Below, piece after piece: positions 45,192-53,341 of a stretch of 64,000 bases of DNA. This DNA comes from Pseudomonadales bacterium. GTDB lineage: Bacteria; Pseudomonadota; Gammaproteobacteria; Pseudomonadales; Ketobacteraceae. Position numbers and translations under genes: made by a program. Numbering within the stretch: the first letter of the stretch is position 1; every line of letters starts with the position of its first letter. Where the stretch lies: contig PAPM01000025.1 in the NCBI GenBank assembly GCA_002708905.1, positions 1 through 64,000 of the forward strand, written 5' to 3'. Below the pieces are notes generated by a model, which saw only the letters and a list, made by a program, of their open reading frames with translations, made no database searches and had not been told where the DNA came from.

Positions 45192-48043
45192 CGGCCGCCG
45201 GAAACCTGTTGCGAGGCCGCAGTTTGCAACCGTGATACCGGCGCACTTTGCCGGATCACATCCCGCAACTGCTCCAGCATCACCGGTTTGGGTAAATACG
45301 CGTTCATACCGCTGGCAAGGGCTTGCTTCACTTCATCCTCTGCCGCTTTGGCACTGAGGCCGATGATCCAGATCCCATCCAAGCCGGATTCACGAATGGC
45401 CGCTGTGGCCTGATATCCATCCATCACCGGCATATCGCAATCCATCAAAATAATATCCACCGGGTTGACCGTGGCATAGTCGAACGCCTGGCGGCCATCA
45501 TCCACCATGGTCGGTGCAATATTCAGCTTTTCCAACAGGCGCCTCACTACCAACTGGTTTACCGGATTATCCTCCGCCACCAGCACCTGCAGGTCGCTCC
45601 AGCGCCCATCACACAATCCGCTCCGGCGCTGAACGGGCGCTACCTGTTCAGGCGCCAACAGTAGAAGCAATTCATGGCGCAATTTTTTCAGCACCACCGG
45701 CGTATGAAGAAAGTGCGCCTGTTGCGTTCCTTGACGGGACAAATCCACATAACTCACTCCCAGTTGCAGCACCGGGGGTAATGCCTTGAGATCGGCAATA
45801 CGCTCACACTCGCTGGCGCAGCTCCCGCCAAGGATCAGCACATCCTGTTCGGCGAGCTGCTCCTTTATTCCCAGGCAAGAGGCGACCGTCACTTCCAGCC
45901 CCCAGCGCTGCAGCAGACGCTGGTAACTTTCCCGCACCAGCCCCTCACTTTCCACCACCAAAGCCCGTTTACCCTGCAGCCCATTCACTTCCGGCGAAGC
46001 CAGGTTGGTATGAGGCACCGGCAACGACACAATAAATCGGGAGCCTTTACCCTCCTGGCTGAACATATCGATGCCACCGCCCATCAACTCCGCCAGCTTT
46101 TTGCAAATGACCAGTCCCAAACCACTGCCACCATAGCGACGCACAATGGAACGATCTGCCTGGGAAAATTCCTTGAACAGACGCCCCTGCTCCTCCTGCG
46201 TCATTCCGATACCCGTGTCTTCCACCTCGATCACCAGGCTGCCACCTGGTGCCTGCATATATAAGCTGAGCTTTACACTACCTTGCTCGGTAAATTTGAA
46301 CGCATTCCCCAACAGATTGTTGATGATTTGCTTTACCCGCACCGGGTCCAGTTTCAGGGTCAAAGGCACCGTGCGGTCAATACTCACGATCAGCGGAAGA
46401 TTGCAATTACGGCTTTGCACCGAAAACAGCATGATGCACTCGTCCACCAGGGCTTCCACATCCACCTCAATGGGATCAAACTCCAGCTTGCCGGACTCAA
46501 TGCGGGTGTAGTCGAGAATATCATTGATGACGGTCAGCAGGCTTTTGGTGGACTGAAAAATGGTTTCCACATAACTGGCCGGTTCCGGTGGCAACTTTGA
46601 ATAACGCAACAGATCCGCCATCGCGAGCACGCCATTCATCGGCGTTCGAATCTCATGACTCATGGCCGCCAGGAAATCGCTTTTGGTCTGGCTCAACTCC
46701 TTCGCCTTGGATGCCTCGAACTCAGCCCGGGCCTGTTCGTCCTTTGCTTTCTGGCCTTCGGATTTGAGCATCTTAATCCGCTCAGCCAGTGCCAATGACA
46801 GCAGCACCACTTCCAAAGTGGTACCCACTTCCACCAGGTTTTCCGTCCATAAGGTAACGGGTAACAGACCAAACTTGCTCAACGCCATCATGCTGCTGCC
46901 TAAAATAAAACACAGCCAGGACAGGGTAAAATACAGCGCGGAACGATCACCGGCCCGAAGGCGACGAATGCTGATCACCGCAATAATCGCCACCATTAAT
47001 TGAATCAACAGAGTGGCCACCGGCACCAGATAGTAATGACTGATAAACAACACGCCGAACAGTACCATTACCCCCGAACCACTGATCAGCTGCATGACCA
47101 GGTCGCCCCTGGCATTGAGCACCCCCAGGTTCAGGAAGGTGCGGGTAAACCAGGGCCCGAAGATGATGGCAAACGGGAGTAAGGTGATCATGGCGACCCG
47201 CGAAAACTCATCGCTGTAGGGCCACAGGAAACGTTGCCCAAAACCCCAGTACAACAGCTGAAACAGCGTCATGGTACTGGACCAGAACACGTACAACAGA
47301 TAGACCTTTTCCCGCACGGCAAAGTACACAAACAGGTTGTACACCACCATCACCAACATGGCACCGAAAAAGAGGCTGTGCATTCCCAGCATCATTTCCT
47401 GACGGGAGTAAAAATCCCGTTCAAGAGAAAAACGGGTATCCAGTTGCACGCTGAAGGCGGACCGGGCTCGCCATACCAATTGCCAGTGGGCACCGGCAGG
47501 GATGGTCAATATGAAGGAAGGATTTTGGTTGGGTACCGGCCAATTCACGTACGCCACGGACAACCCGGTGCGCTGGCGGTCGATGATCCGATCATTCGCG
47601 CTGTCCAGAACCACCATCTCCGCCCAGTCCAACAGCGCCTGATCGGTACTGACGACGACCGTCAGCGGCTCGTCAGCGACATTACGGATATGGGTATGGA
47701 GCCAGCATTCCTGTGTGGTAAAGCCATGATTGATCGGGCCTTCTGCAATGGCTTCCCAAGACTCAGACTCAAGATAAGGGCGGAGCTGATCAGGAGACAG
47801 CTGTGGGTTGTAGGGGAAACAATGAGTAAAGCGCGGGCCCCGCTCCAGCCCCGGCAACACGGACAAAAATTGCGTTTCGGAAAAACCGGTGCCGGGTAGC
47901 CACAACAACCAGGCAATGGTCAAAACCCGCCAAATCCTGGAAGCGTCCTGCTTTGTTAATCCCACACAGTTCAATATCAATAACCCGTTGATCGGTGATT
48001 TCCATGGGGACCGATATAGATACCCTGTGTAATTATCGCACAA
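45185..48043 (-). CDS. Hybrid sensor histidine kinase with 7TMR-DISM sensor and two receiver-like domains
   Basis: Membrane sensor of up to 952 residues. The order is: N-terminal signal/hydrophobic segment, DISMED2-like extracellular beta domain (LTVVVSTDQALLDWAEMVVL), seven-helix DISM domain, coiled coil, HisKA with the phospho-His in AAMSHEIRTPMNGVL, HATPase (NNLLGNAFKFTEQG, GTGIGM-like, GGSGLGLVICKKL), a pseudo-receiver (VLILGG, no phospho-Asp) and a true receiver (VLVAEDNPVNQLV, IILMDCDMPVMDGY). The ligand is possibly a carbohydrate or lipid. No ATG is well placed: the extreme start is a TTG and a GTG at 47965 is an alternative, so the N-terminus is uncertain. Confidence 0.9.
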   Translation of the reverse strand: MCDNYTGYLYRSPWKSPINGLLILNCVGLTKQDASRIWRVLTIAWLLWLPGTGFSETQFLSVLPGLERGPRFTHCFPYNPQLSPDQLRPYLESESWEAIAEGPINHGFTTQECWLHTHIRNVADEPLTVVVSTDQALLDWAEMVVLDSANDRIIDRQRTGLSVAYVNWPVPNQNPSFILTIPAGAHWQLVWRARSAFSVQLDTRFSLERDFYSRQEMMLGMHSLFFGAMLVMVVYNLFVYFAVREKVYLLYVFWSSTMTLFQLLYWGFGQRFLWPYSDEFSRVAMITLLPFAIIFGPWFTRTFLNLGVLNARGDLVMQLISGSGVMVLFGVLFISHYYLVPVATLLIQLMVAIIAVISIRRLRAGDRSALYFTLSWLCFILGSSMMALSKFGLLPVTLWTENLVEVGTTLEVVLLSLALAERIKMLKSEGQKAKDEQARAEFEASKAKELSQTKSDFLAAMSHEIRTPMNGVLAMADLLRYSKLPPEPASYVETIFQSTKSLLTVINDILDYTRIESGKLEFDPIEVDVEALVDECIMLFSVQSRNCNLPLIVSIDRTVPLTLKLDPVRVKQIINNLLGNAFKFTEQGSVKLSLYMQAPGGSLVIEVEDTGIGMTQEEQGRLFKEFSQADRSIVRRYGGSGLGLVICKKLAELMGGGIDMFSQEGKGSRFIVSLPVPHTNLASPEVNGLQGKRALVVESEGLVRESYQRLLQRWGLEVTVASCLGIKEQLAEQDVLILGGSCASECERIADLKALPPVLQLGVSYVDLSRQGTQQAHFLHTPVVLKKLRHELLLLLAPEQVAPVQRRSGLCDGRWSDLQVLVAEDNPVNQLVVRRLLEKLNIAPTMVDDGRQAFDYATVNPVDIILMDCDMPVMDGYQATAAIRESGLDGIWIIGLSAKAAEDEVKQALASGMNAYLPKPVMLEQLRDVIRQSAPVSRLQTAASQQVSGGRQ

Positions 48044-48153
48044 TCATGAAAAACAACAACGGAGCGGCCTTTGCGCCCCTGATAGCTTCTGCGTGTGATA
48101 CTAACATACTGTCGCGTTTAGGTTTTCCGACCAGAACCCTGGCCCAAACCAAA

Positions 48154-49560
48154 TTACCAAGACAATTCCATCTCGTTGCGGTGGGAACAGCTGAGACCGG
48201 CAGCCACTTCAAGCGCTTCGATACCCGACTCGAGATGCATCAACATCCGCTGCATAGAAGGTAAGGTACGGCGACAAGCGGTGAGACCAAATTCCAACTG
48301 GTCGTGGTAACTCAGTATTGTGATGTTCAATGCCAGCCGATCCAGCGGCATGGAGACCGGATACATTCCCCGCAGGCGGGCGCCATTCCAATACAGTGGT
48401 TGCTTGGGACCCGGCACATTGGAAATCAAAACATTAAACGCCTGCCATCTCGGGATCAAACCGGTCAGCATCTGCATACCGGCGGGGGTCAGCATCAACG
48501 CGGTGTAAGCCATGATTTCCTGCTGGCTCATGGTTTTCATACGTTGCTTGGCCTCCTGTACGGACGCTTTCACAATCTGGATGCGCTGGGCAGGATCCGG
48601 TGTGTGGGTGCCAAGGTTTGCCAGAATGGTGACGATCTGGTTTCCCCCGATACTTTCGTCTTCCCGCAACGATACCGGTATGGCGGCAATCAGCGGCTGA
48701 TCCGGCAACGCATTCTGGTCCAGCAGGTAATCCCTCAATGCACTGCCACAGATCGCCAGCACCACGTCGTTGATGGTGGCGTCGAAGGCTTTGGCAATGG
48801 CGCGGATGCGGGCCAGGGAAAAAGACTCTGCAGCAAACCGACGGGAACCGGTAATACGATCATTCAACACACATTGCGGTGCTTGAAAAATACTGGTGTA
48901 AGCAGAGTCGGTTTTCGATTTCCGCCAGGCATCCCGAACTGCTTTGGCAACATGGGGAATGGCTGTCAGGTTATTACGAATACCGGCGCGGGCCGCCGCC
49001 ACCAAAGTGGTTGCATCCAGCCTGTTGGTCAGTTTGGCATCTGACTTGGATTTAAGATCAAAGGCCCAGACCGGCGGCATATTACGTTCGTTGGGATCGG
49101 TGGAAAGCATCTTGGTACCCAGACGCATGGCAGACACGCCATCCATCAGAGCATGATGTTGTTTGCTGTAGACAGCGAAGCGGCGCCCTTTGAAGCCTTC
49201 AATCAGATAAGACTCCCACAAAGGACGCTCCCGATCCATCTGATTACTGTGTTCTGCAGAGATCAACGCCAACAGTTCCCGAATCCGCCCCGGCTTCGGC
49301 AACGCCACATGCCGGAAATGATGCTCCAGATCGAACTGACTGTCTGCCTTCCAATAAGGCCGACCGAAGCGATAGGTAACGCGCTGATTGAATGGTGCAA
49401 CCGGCTGGTTGTATTGCCGCAACTCCTCAGCAAACCTGGACACATAATTGGCAGGTGCCCCTTCCGGGAAATCATACAGCTGTAAACCGGCAATATGAGT
49501 GGGTTGCTGGCGCTTCTCCAGCATCAGAAAAAGATTATCGGTTGCACTCAGGGGCTTCAT
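48154..49560 (-). CDS. Wax ester synthase/diacylglycerol acyltransferase (WS/DGAT)
   Basis: Makes wax esters from acyl-CoA and fatty alcohol, or triacylglycerol from diacylglycerol, for storage granules. The 468 residues have the typical start (MKPLSATDNLFLMLEKRQQP) and the catalytic HHxxxDG motif (His135, His136, Asp140 in KQHHALMDGVSAM). The PLW motif is in RERPLWESYLIEG and the ND motif in AINDVVLAICGSALR-like ATINDVVLAICGSAL. The ATG at 49560 is chosen over an upstream TTG because it matches the family start. It follows the 247-residue unknown gene on the same strand. Confidence 0.95.
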   Translation of the reverse strand: MKPLSATDNLFLMLEKRQQPTHIAGLQLYDFPEGAPANYVSRFAEELRQYNQPVAPFNQRVTYRFGRPYWKADSQFDLEHHFRHVALPKPGRIRELLALISAEHSNQMDRERPLWESYLIEGFKGRRFAVYSKQHHALMDGVSAMRLGTKMLSTDPNERNMPPVWAFDLKSKSDAKLTNRLDATTLVAAARAGIRNNLTAIPHVAKAVRDAWRKSKTDSAYTSIFQAPQCVLNDRITGSRRFAAESFSLARIRAIAKAFDATINDVVLAICGSALRDYLLDQNALPDQPLIAAIPVSLREDESIGGNQIVTILANLGTHTPDPAQRIQIVKASVQEAKQRMKTMSQQEIMAYTALMLTPAGMQMLTGLIPRWQAFNVLISNVPGPKQPLYWNGARLRGMYPVSMPLDRLALNITILSYHDQLEFGLTACRRTLPSMQRMLMHLESGIEALEVAAGLSCSHRNEMELSW

Positions 49561-49617
49561 GGCGTGGCGATTCCCTTCAAACACGGGTAATGGATCATTC
49601 AATCTGGGTAGTTTTTG

Positions 49618-50361
49618 CTAGCGCAGCGCCAGGAACGCTTCCGGAATCTGTCCATATTCCTGGGCAAACGGTCCGGGCCCGACAATTCCGGAAAAGTACT
49701 CGGCCGATGCCACCGTCTGCGCTTCAGAAATTTTCGGCACCAGCGTATTGATCAGGGAATGTGTGGCTTTCTTCACGGTGGCGACCGTGCTCACAGCAAG
49801 CTTGCGCATCACCGGCCCCAAATTCAGTATCTCCACCGGCTTTTCAAACACCCAGAGGTTGGCCACGTCGATCACTTCGTGCAGGAACCGGATACCCTCA
49901 TTCAATACCGCCGGATCCTTGGCTTGGCCACTGAGCATCTTTTCCCGGGTTTCCCAACCCATCTCCGCGAACTCCGCCCGAATAGGGAAAATGATATCCC
50001 CGCGGGTTCGGCCATCTTCCTCGTAAGTCAGGCGTACGGCCTGCATATAGGCCGCCGCGTTACGATGATCTTGCAGGGACATCTTTTTGGCTACCTTGTT
50101 CACCAGCATCATGGCGGACTTCTCCGTCAGCTTGCTGAGCGAGTTGATCATCTTCAGATAGGCCGGTTTCAATCCCACATGGGCCGCCGGTTGCAGCACA
50201 AAGGTCTCTACCGATTCCTTCACGAACAGATCCATTGCCCGTACCAGAACGTCCACATCCGGTTTCGGGTCCGGCCCCTCTACCCCATCGATATAGGTTT
50301 GAACCAAATCAAATAATTCGCTGGATGCCCGGTAGCGGATATAGGGTGATTGCGGATTCAT
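49618..50361 (-). CDS. Conserved protein of unknown function upstream of WS/DGAT
   Basis: Unrecognised 247-residue, mainly helical protein without a signal peptide or clear membrane helix. Notable stretches are a charged N-terminus with VDVLVRAMDLFVKES, a Lys-rich middle (LTEKSAMMLVNKVAKKMSLQ) and a hydrophobic region near the end (EKPVEILNLGPVMRKLAVST). It precedes the WS/DGAT gene by 57 bases on the same strand and is divergent from an AraC regulator. The neighbourhood suggests a role in lipid storage, for example granule binding, but this is only inference. Confidence 0.75.
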   Translation of the reverse strand: MNPQSPYIRYRASSELFDLVQTYIDGVEGPDPKPDVDVLVRAMDLFVKESVETFVLQPAAHVGLKPAYLKMINSLSKLTEKSAMMLVNKVAKKMSLQDHRNAAAYMQAVRLTYEEDGRTRGDIIFPIRAEFAEMGWETREKMLSGQAKDPAVLNEGIRFLHEVIDVANLWVFEKPVEILNLGPVMRKLAVSTVATVKKATHSLINTLVPKISEAQTVASAEYFSGIVGPGPFAQEYGQIPEAFLALR

Positions 50362-50551
50362 AGAACTTCCTTTTTTGTATACAGGGAATTGTATTGGGCG
50401 GAGAAGGCTTTGACACTGGCCTTAAATTACAAATTTTATGAGTCTAAAAACTAGTCAGGAGAGCCCGTCTTTTTGCTGTTTTCACTGTTAAAAAACAGTC
50501 CTCACACCTCCTCATGTAAAACAAACCTACACTCCAATCACATTTCAACTC

Positions 50552-50581
50552 TTGAATCTTTAAAATCAGGGTGCATACAAT
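50552..50581 (+). promoter_or_regulatory. Sigma70-like promoter of the AraC regulator gene
   Basis: TTGAAT (50552-50557), 18 bases, TACAAT (50576-50581, 5 of 6), about 28 bases before the start codon. Confidence 0.5.
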
Positions 50582-50609
50582 GCTGTGATTAAAATAAAAA
50601 AAGACCATC

Positions 50610-51626
50610 ATGACTCAAAGGACTGTATCAGCGTCGTGGCTCAAAAACCTGTGTGATATGTTTGTAGCCGAGGGTGTCAACGTCGACATCCTGTTGCAAG
50701 AGTTTGGCTTGCACTCCAGGGATCTGCAGGAAAGCGAGACACGTTACCCCAGCGACTACGTAGGCCATCTATGGGACGCTGCGGTACTGCAAACGGGGAA
50801 CCGACACCTGGGATTACGCCGGGAATTATGTGACCGCTATGGCGGCCTGCATCAGGTGGGCTTTGCCATGATGGCTTGCCCCACTCTGCTGGACGCACTC
50901 AAGATCCTGCAAAGTTACCTGCCGGTGGTATCGGAGGACGTCAGTCTGAGCCTGGAGGCCGACCGGCAGGGCCATTGGCTAATGCTCTCACTGGCCAAAC
51001 ACCATTATGCCTTTCGTACCCGGATTGAATTCAGTTTTCTGACCACATTGATGCTTTGTACCTGGATCAGCCGCGCCAATATTGTACCGTTGGCACAGGA
51101 ATGGACCTTTGCCGCACCGGCAGACACCAATCCTTATATGAACGCATTTGGCTGCGAACAGGTATTCGACCAGGCGGAAAACCGTATTCTGATCAGCAGC
51201 GAGCTACTGGAAGCCGAACTGCCCACAGTCAGTTCAACCGTGTGCGCATTGCACCAGAACGTGCTGAGGGAGCAAATGGCCCGGATGGGATTTGCCTCCA
51301 TCCAATACCGGGTTTACACGGAAATACTGCGCAGTTTGCGTCATGGCGAACCCCGCCTGGGAGATATTGCCGATGCCATGCACATGTCCGATCGCACATT
51401 GCAACGCAAACTGAAGCACGAAGGACTCACCTACCAGGACGTTCTGGACCAGACCCGACAGGAATTGGCAGAGCAATATCTTGCCAATTCCGCCCTGAGT
51501 CTGATGGAAGTATCCCAGTTACTGGGATTTCTGGATTTGAGTAATTTCTACCGTGCCGCCAAGCGCTGGTTCGGGCTTCCCCCGGGCAAGTACCGCAGCC
51601 AGCTCGGCCAACAATCGCTGACCTGA
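50610..51626 (+). CDS. AraC family transcriptional regulator (OruR/ArgR-like sensor domain)
   Basis: A 338-residue activator. The N-terminal Arabinose_bd_2-type domain (about 15-210) includes RYPSDYVGHLWDAAVLQTGN and GGLHQVGFAMMACPTLLDAL. The C-terminal AraC DNA-binding domain has helix-turn-helix one (RLGDIADAMHMSDRTLQRKL) and two (SLMEVSQLLGFLDLSNFYRA, KRWFGLPPGKYR). It lies between the divergent WS/DGAT operon and an acyl-CoA synthetase gene on its own strand, and may control one or both in response to a lipid or alcohol signal (inference). Confidence 0.93.
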   Translation: MTQRTVSASWLKNLCDMFVAEGVNVDILLQEFGLHSRDLQESETRYPSDYVGHLWDAAVLQTGNRHLGLRRELCDRYGGLHQVGFAMMACPTLLDALKILQSYLPVVSEDVSLSLEADRQGHWLMLSLAKHHYAFRTRIEFSFLTTLMLCTWISRANIVPLAQEWTFAAPADTNPYMNAFGCEQVFDQAENRILISSELLEAELPTVSSTVCALHQNVLREQMARMGFASIQYRVYTEILRSLRHGEPRLGDIADAMHMSDRTLQRKLKHEGLTYQDVLDQTRQELAEQYLANSALSLMEVSQLLGFLDLSNFYRAAKRWFGLPPGKYRSQLGQQSLT

Positions 51627-51782
51627 TCCCACTGCTGACGAAACCATCCTTATAAACAAATCAGCATCTTCTTTATGGCCTTTTGGTTCAGCCTAATTGA
51701 AGCAAAAGGCCAGCGACTTGGAGCGGAATACTGCTACATTGATAGGACAAAAATCATTCCAACATCCTAACCGGGTAACCCC

Positions 51783-53312
51783 ATGCATCCAGGCATTTTC
51801 GCGGCTCAACACCCCCATAAACCGGCTTACATCATGTCTGAGTCCGGGCATGTGGTGACCTACGGGGAATTGGACAAACGATCCAACCAACTGGCGCACC
51901 TGTTTCGCTCCCTGGGACTGAACAAGGGCGATCACATTGCCATTCTGATGGAAAACCACCCTAAATTTCTCACCATTGCCTGGGCAGCCCAGCGCAGTGG
52001 TCTTTACTACACCGCCATCAGCCACCGATTGCAGACCGATGAAATTGCCTACATTGTGAATGACTGTTCAGCACGGCTGTTGGTCACTTCGCAACAACTG
52101 CTGGCAACGGCACTGGCACTGGCACTGGTCGAACAGATTTCTGATTGCGCTCATTTGTATGTCAGCGGCGTGGCCCGCCCTCCCTATCAATCCCTGGAGC
52201 AGGCGATGGCCGAGCAACCGGATACTCCGATTGCCGATGAGTGCGAAGGCAGTGACATGCTCTATTCTTCCGGCACCACCGGCAAACCCAAAGGCATCAA
52301 GCCACCGCTGGACTTAACCCCTCTCGGGACACCGAATAATTTGTTTAATCTGGTGCATGCACTGTACATGACGCCGGACGAAGAAATGCGTTATTTGTCC
52401 CCGGCACCGCTCTATCATGCGGCGCCGCTGCGCTACAACATGACATTCCAGCGTACCGGTGCCACCTGCATCATCATGGAAAAGTTTGATGCGGAACGTT
52501 ATCTGCAATTGGTGCAGGAACACCGCATCACCCACAGCCAACTGGTGCCGACGATGTTTGTAAGGATGCTGAAACTGCCGGAAGCGGTGCGCAACCAATA
52601 CGATGTTTCCAGCCTGAAAAGCGCCATCCACGCAGCCGCCCCCTGCCCTGTCCCGGTAAAAGAGCAGATGATCGATTGGTGGGGAGACATCATTCACGAA
52701 TACTATGCCGGTACCGAAGGCATGGGTTTCACCACCATCAATTCAGATGAATGGCGACATCACAGAGGGTCCGTTGGCAAAGCCATTCTGGGGGAAGTCA
52801 GGATCGTCGACGATGAGAACAGAGTATTGCCCGTAGGGGAAATCGGCACCGTCTATTTTGCCAACGGCGCCCCTTTTGAGTACCACAGAGATCCCGTTAA
52901 AACCCAAGCAGCCACGAATGCTGAGGGCTGGACCACACTGGGTGACGTCGGCTATCTGGATGAAGAGGGGTATCTGTATCTGACGGACCGCAAGGCCTAC
53001 ACTATAATTTCCGGTGGCGTGAACATTTATCCCCAGGAAGCTGAGGACATATTGGTAACCCACCCAAAGGTAACGGATGTTGCAGTATTCGGCGTTCCCA
53101 ACGAAGAATTCGGTGAGGAAGTGAAAGCGGTGGTTCAGCCCATCGACATGTCGCTGGCCGGTGACGACCTGGAATACGAGCTGATTGCATACTGCAAGAG
53201 CAAACTGTCTTCCATCAAGTGTCCACGAACCATTGATTTCGAGGCAGAGTTACCACGCCACCCAACAGGGAAGCTTTACAAACGCCTGTTGAAGGATCGC
53301 TACTGGAAGTAA
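51783..53312 (+). CDS. Acyl-CoA synthetase (AMP-dependent ligase)
   Basis: ANL-superfamily ligase of 509 residues that activates a carboxylic acid to its CoA thioester. The ATP loop is MLYSSGTTGKPKGI; the A5 motif is EYYAGTEGMG; the A7-A8 region is WTTLGDVGYLDEEGYLYLTD followed by RKAYTIISGGVNIYPQE; the catalytic Lys is in HPTGKLYKRLLKD. The preference is probably for fatty or cyclic acids. It sits after the AraC regulator and is separated by 29 bases from the sensor-kinase start downstream, so it may be read with it. Confidence 0.94.
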   Translation: MHPGIFAAQHPHKPAYIMSESGHVVTYGELDKRSNQLAHLFRSLGLNKGDHIAILMENHPKFLTIAWAAQRSGLYYTAISHRLQTDEIAYIVNDCSARLLVTSQQLLATALALALVEQISDCAHLYVSGVARPPYQSLEQAMAEQPDTPIADECEGSDMLYSSGTTGKPKGIKPPLDLTPLGTPNNLFNLVHALYMTPDEEMRYLSPAPLYHAAPLRYNMTFQRTGATCIIMEKFDAERYLQLVQEHRITHSQLVPTMFVRMLKLPEAVRNQYDVSSLKSAIHAAAPCPVPVKEQMIDWWGDIIHEYYAGTEGMGFTTINSDEWRHHRGSVGKAILGEVRIVDDENRVLPVGEIGTVYFANGAPFEYHRDPVKTQAATNAEGWTTLGDVGYLDEEGYLYLTDRKAYTIISGGVNIYPQEAEDILVTHPKVTDVAVFGVPNEEFGEEVKAVVQPIDMSLAGDDLEYELIAYCKSKLSSIKCPRTIDFEAELPRHPTGKLYKRLLKDRYWK

Positions 53313-53341
53313 ACTGAGTGACAGCCCTGAACAGGATAAGC

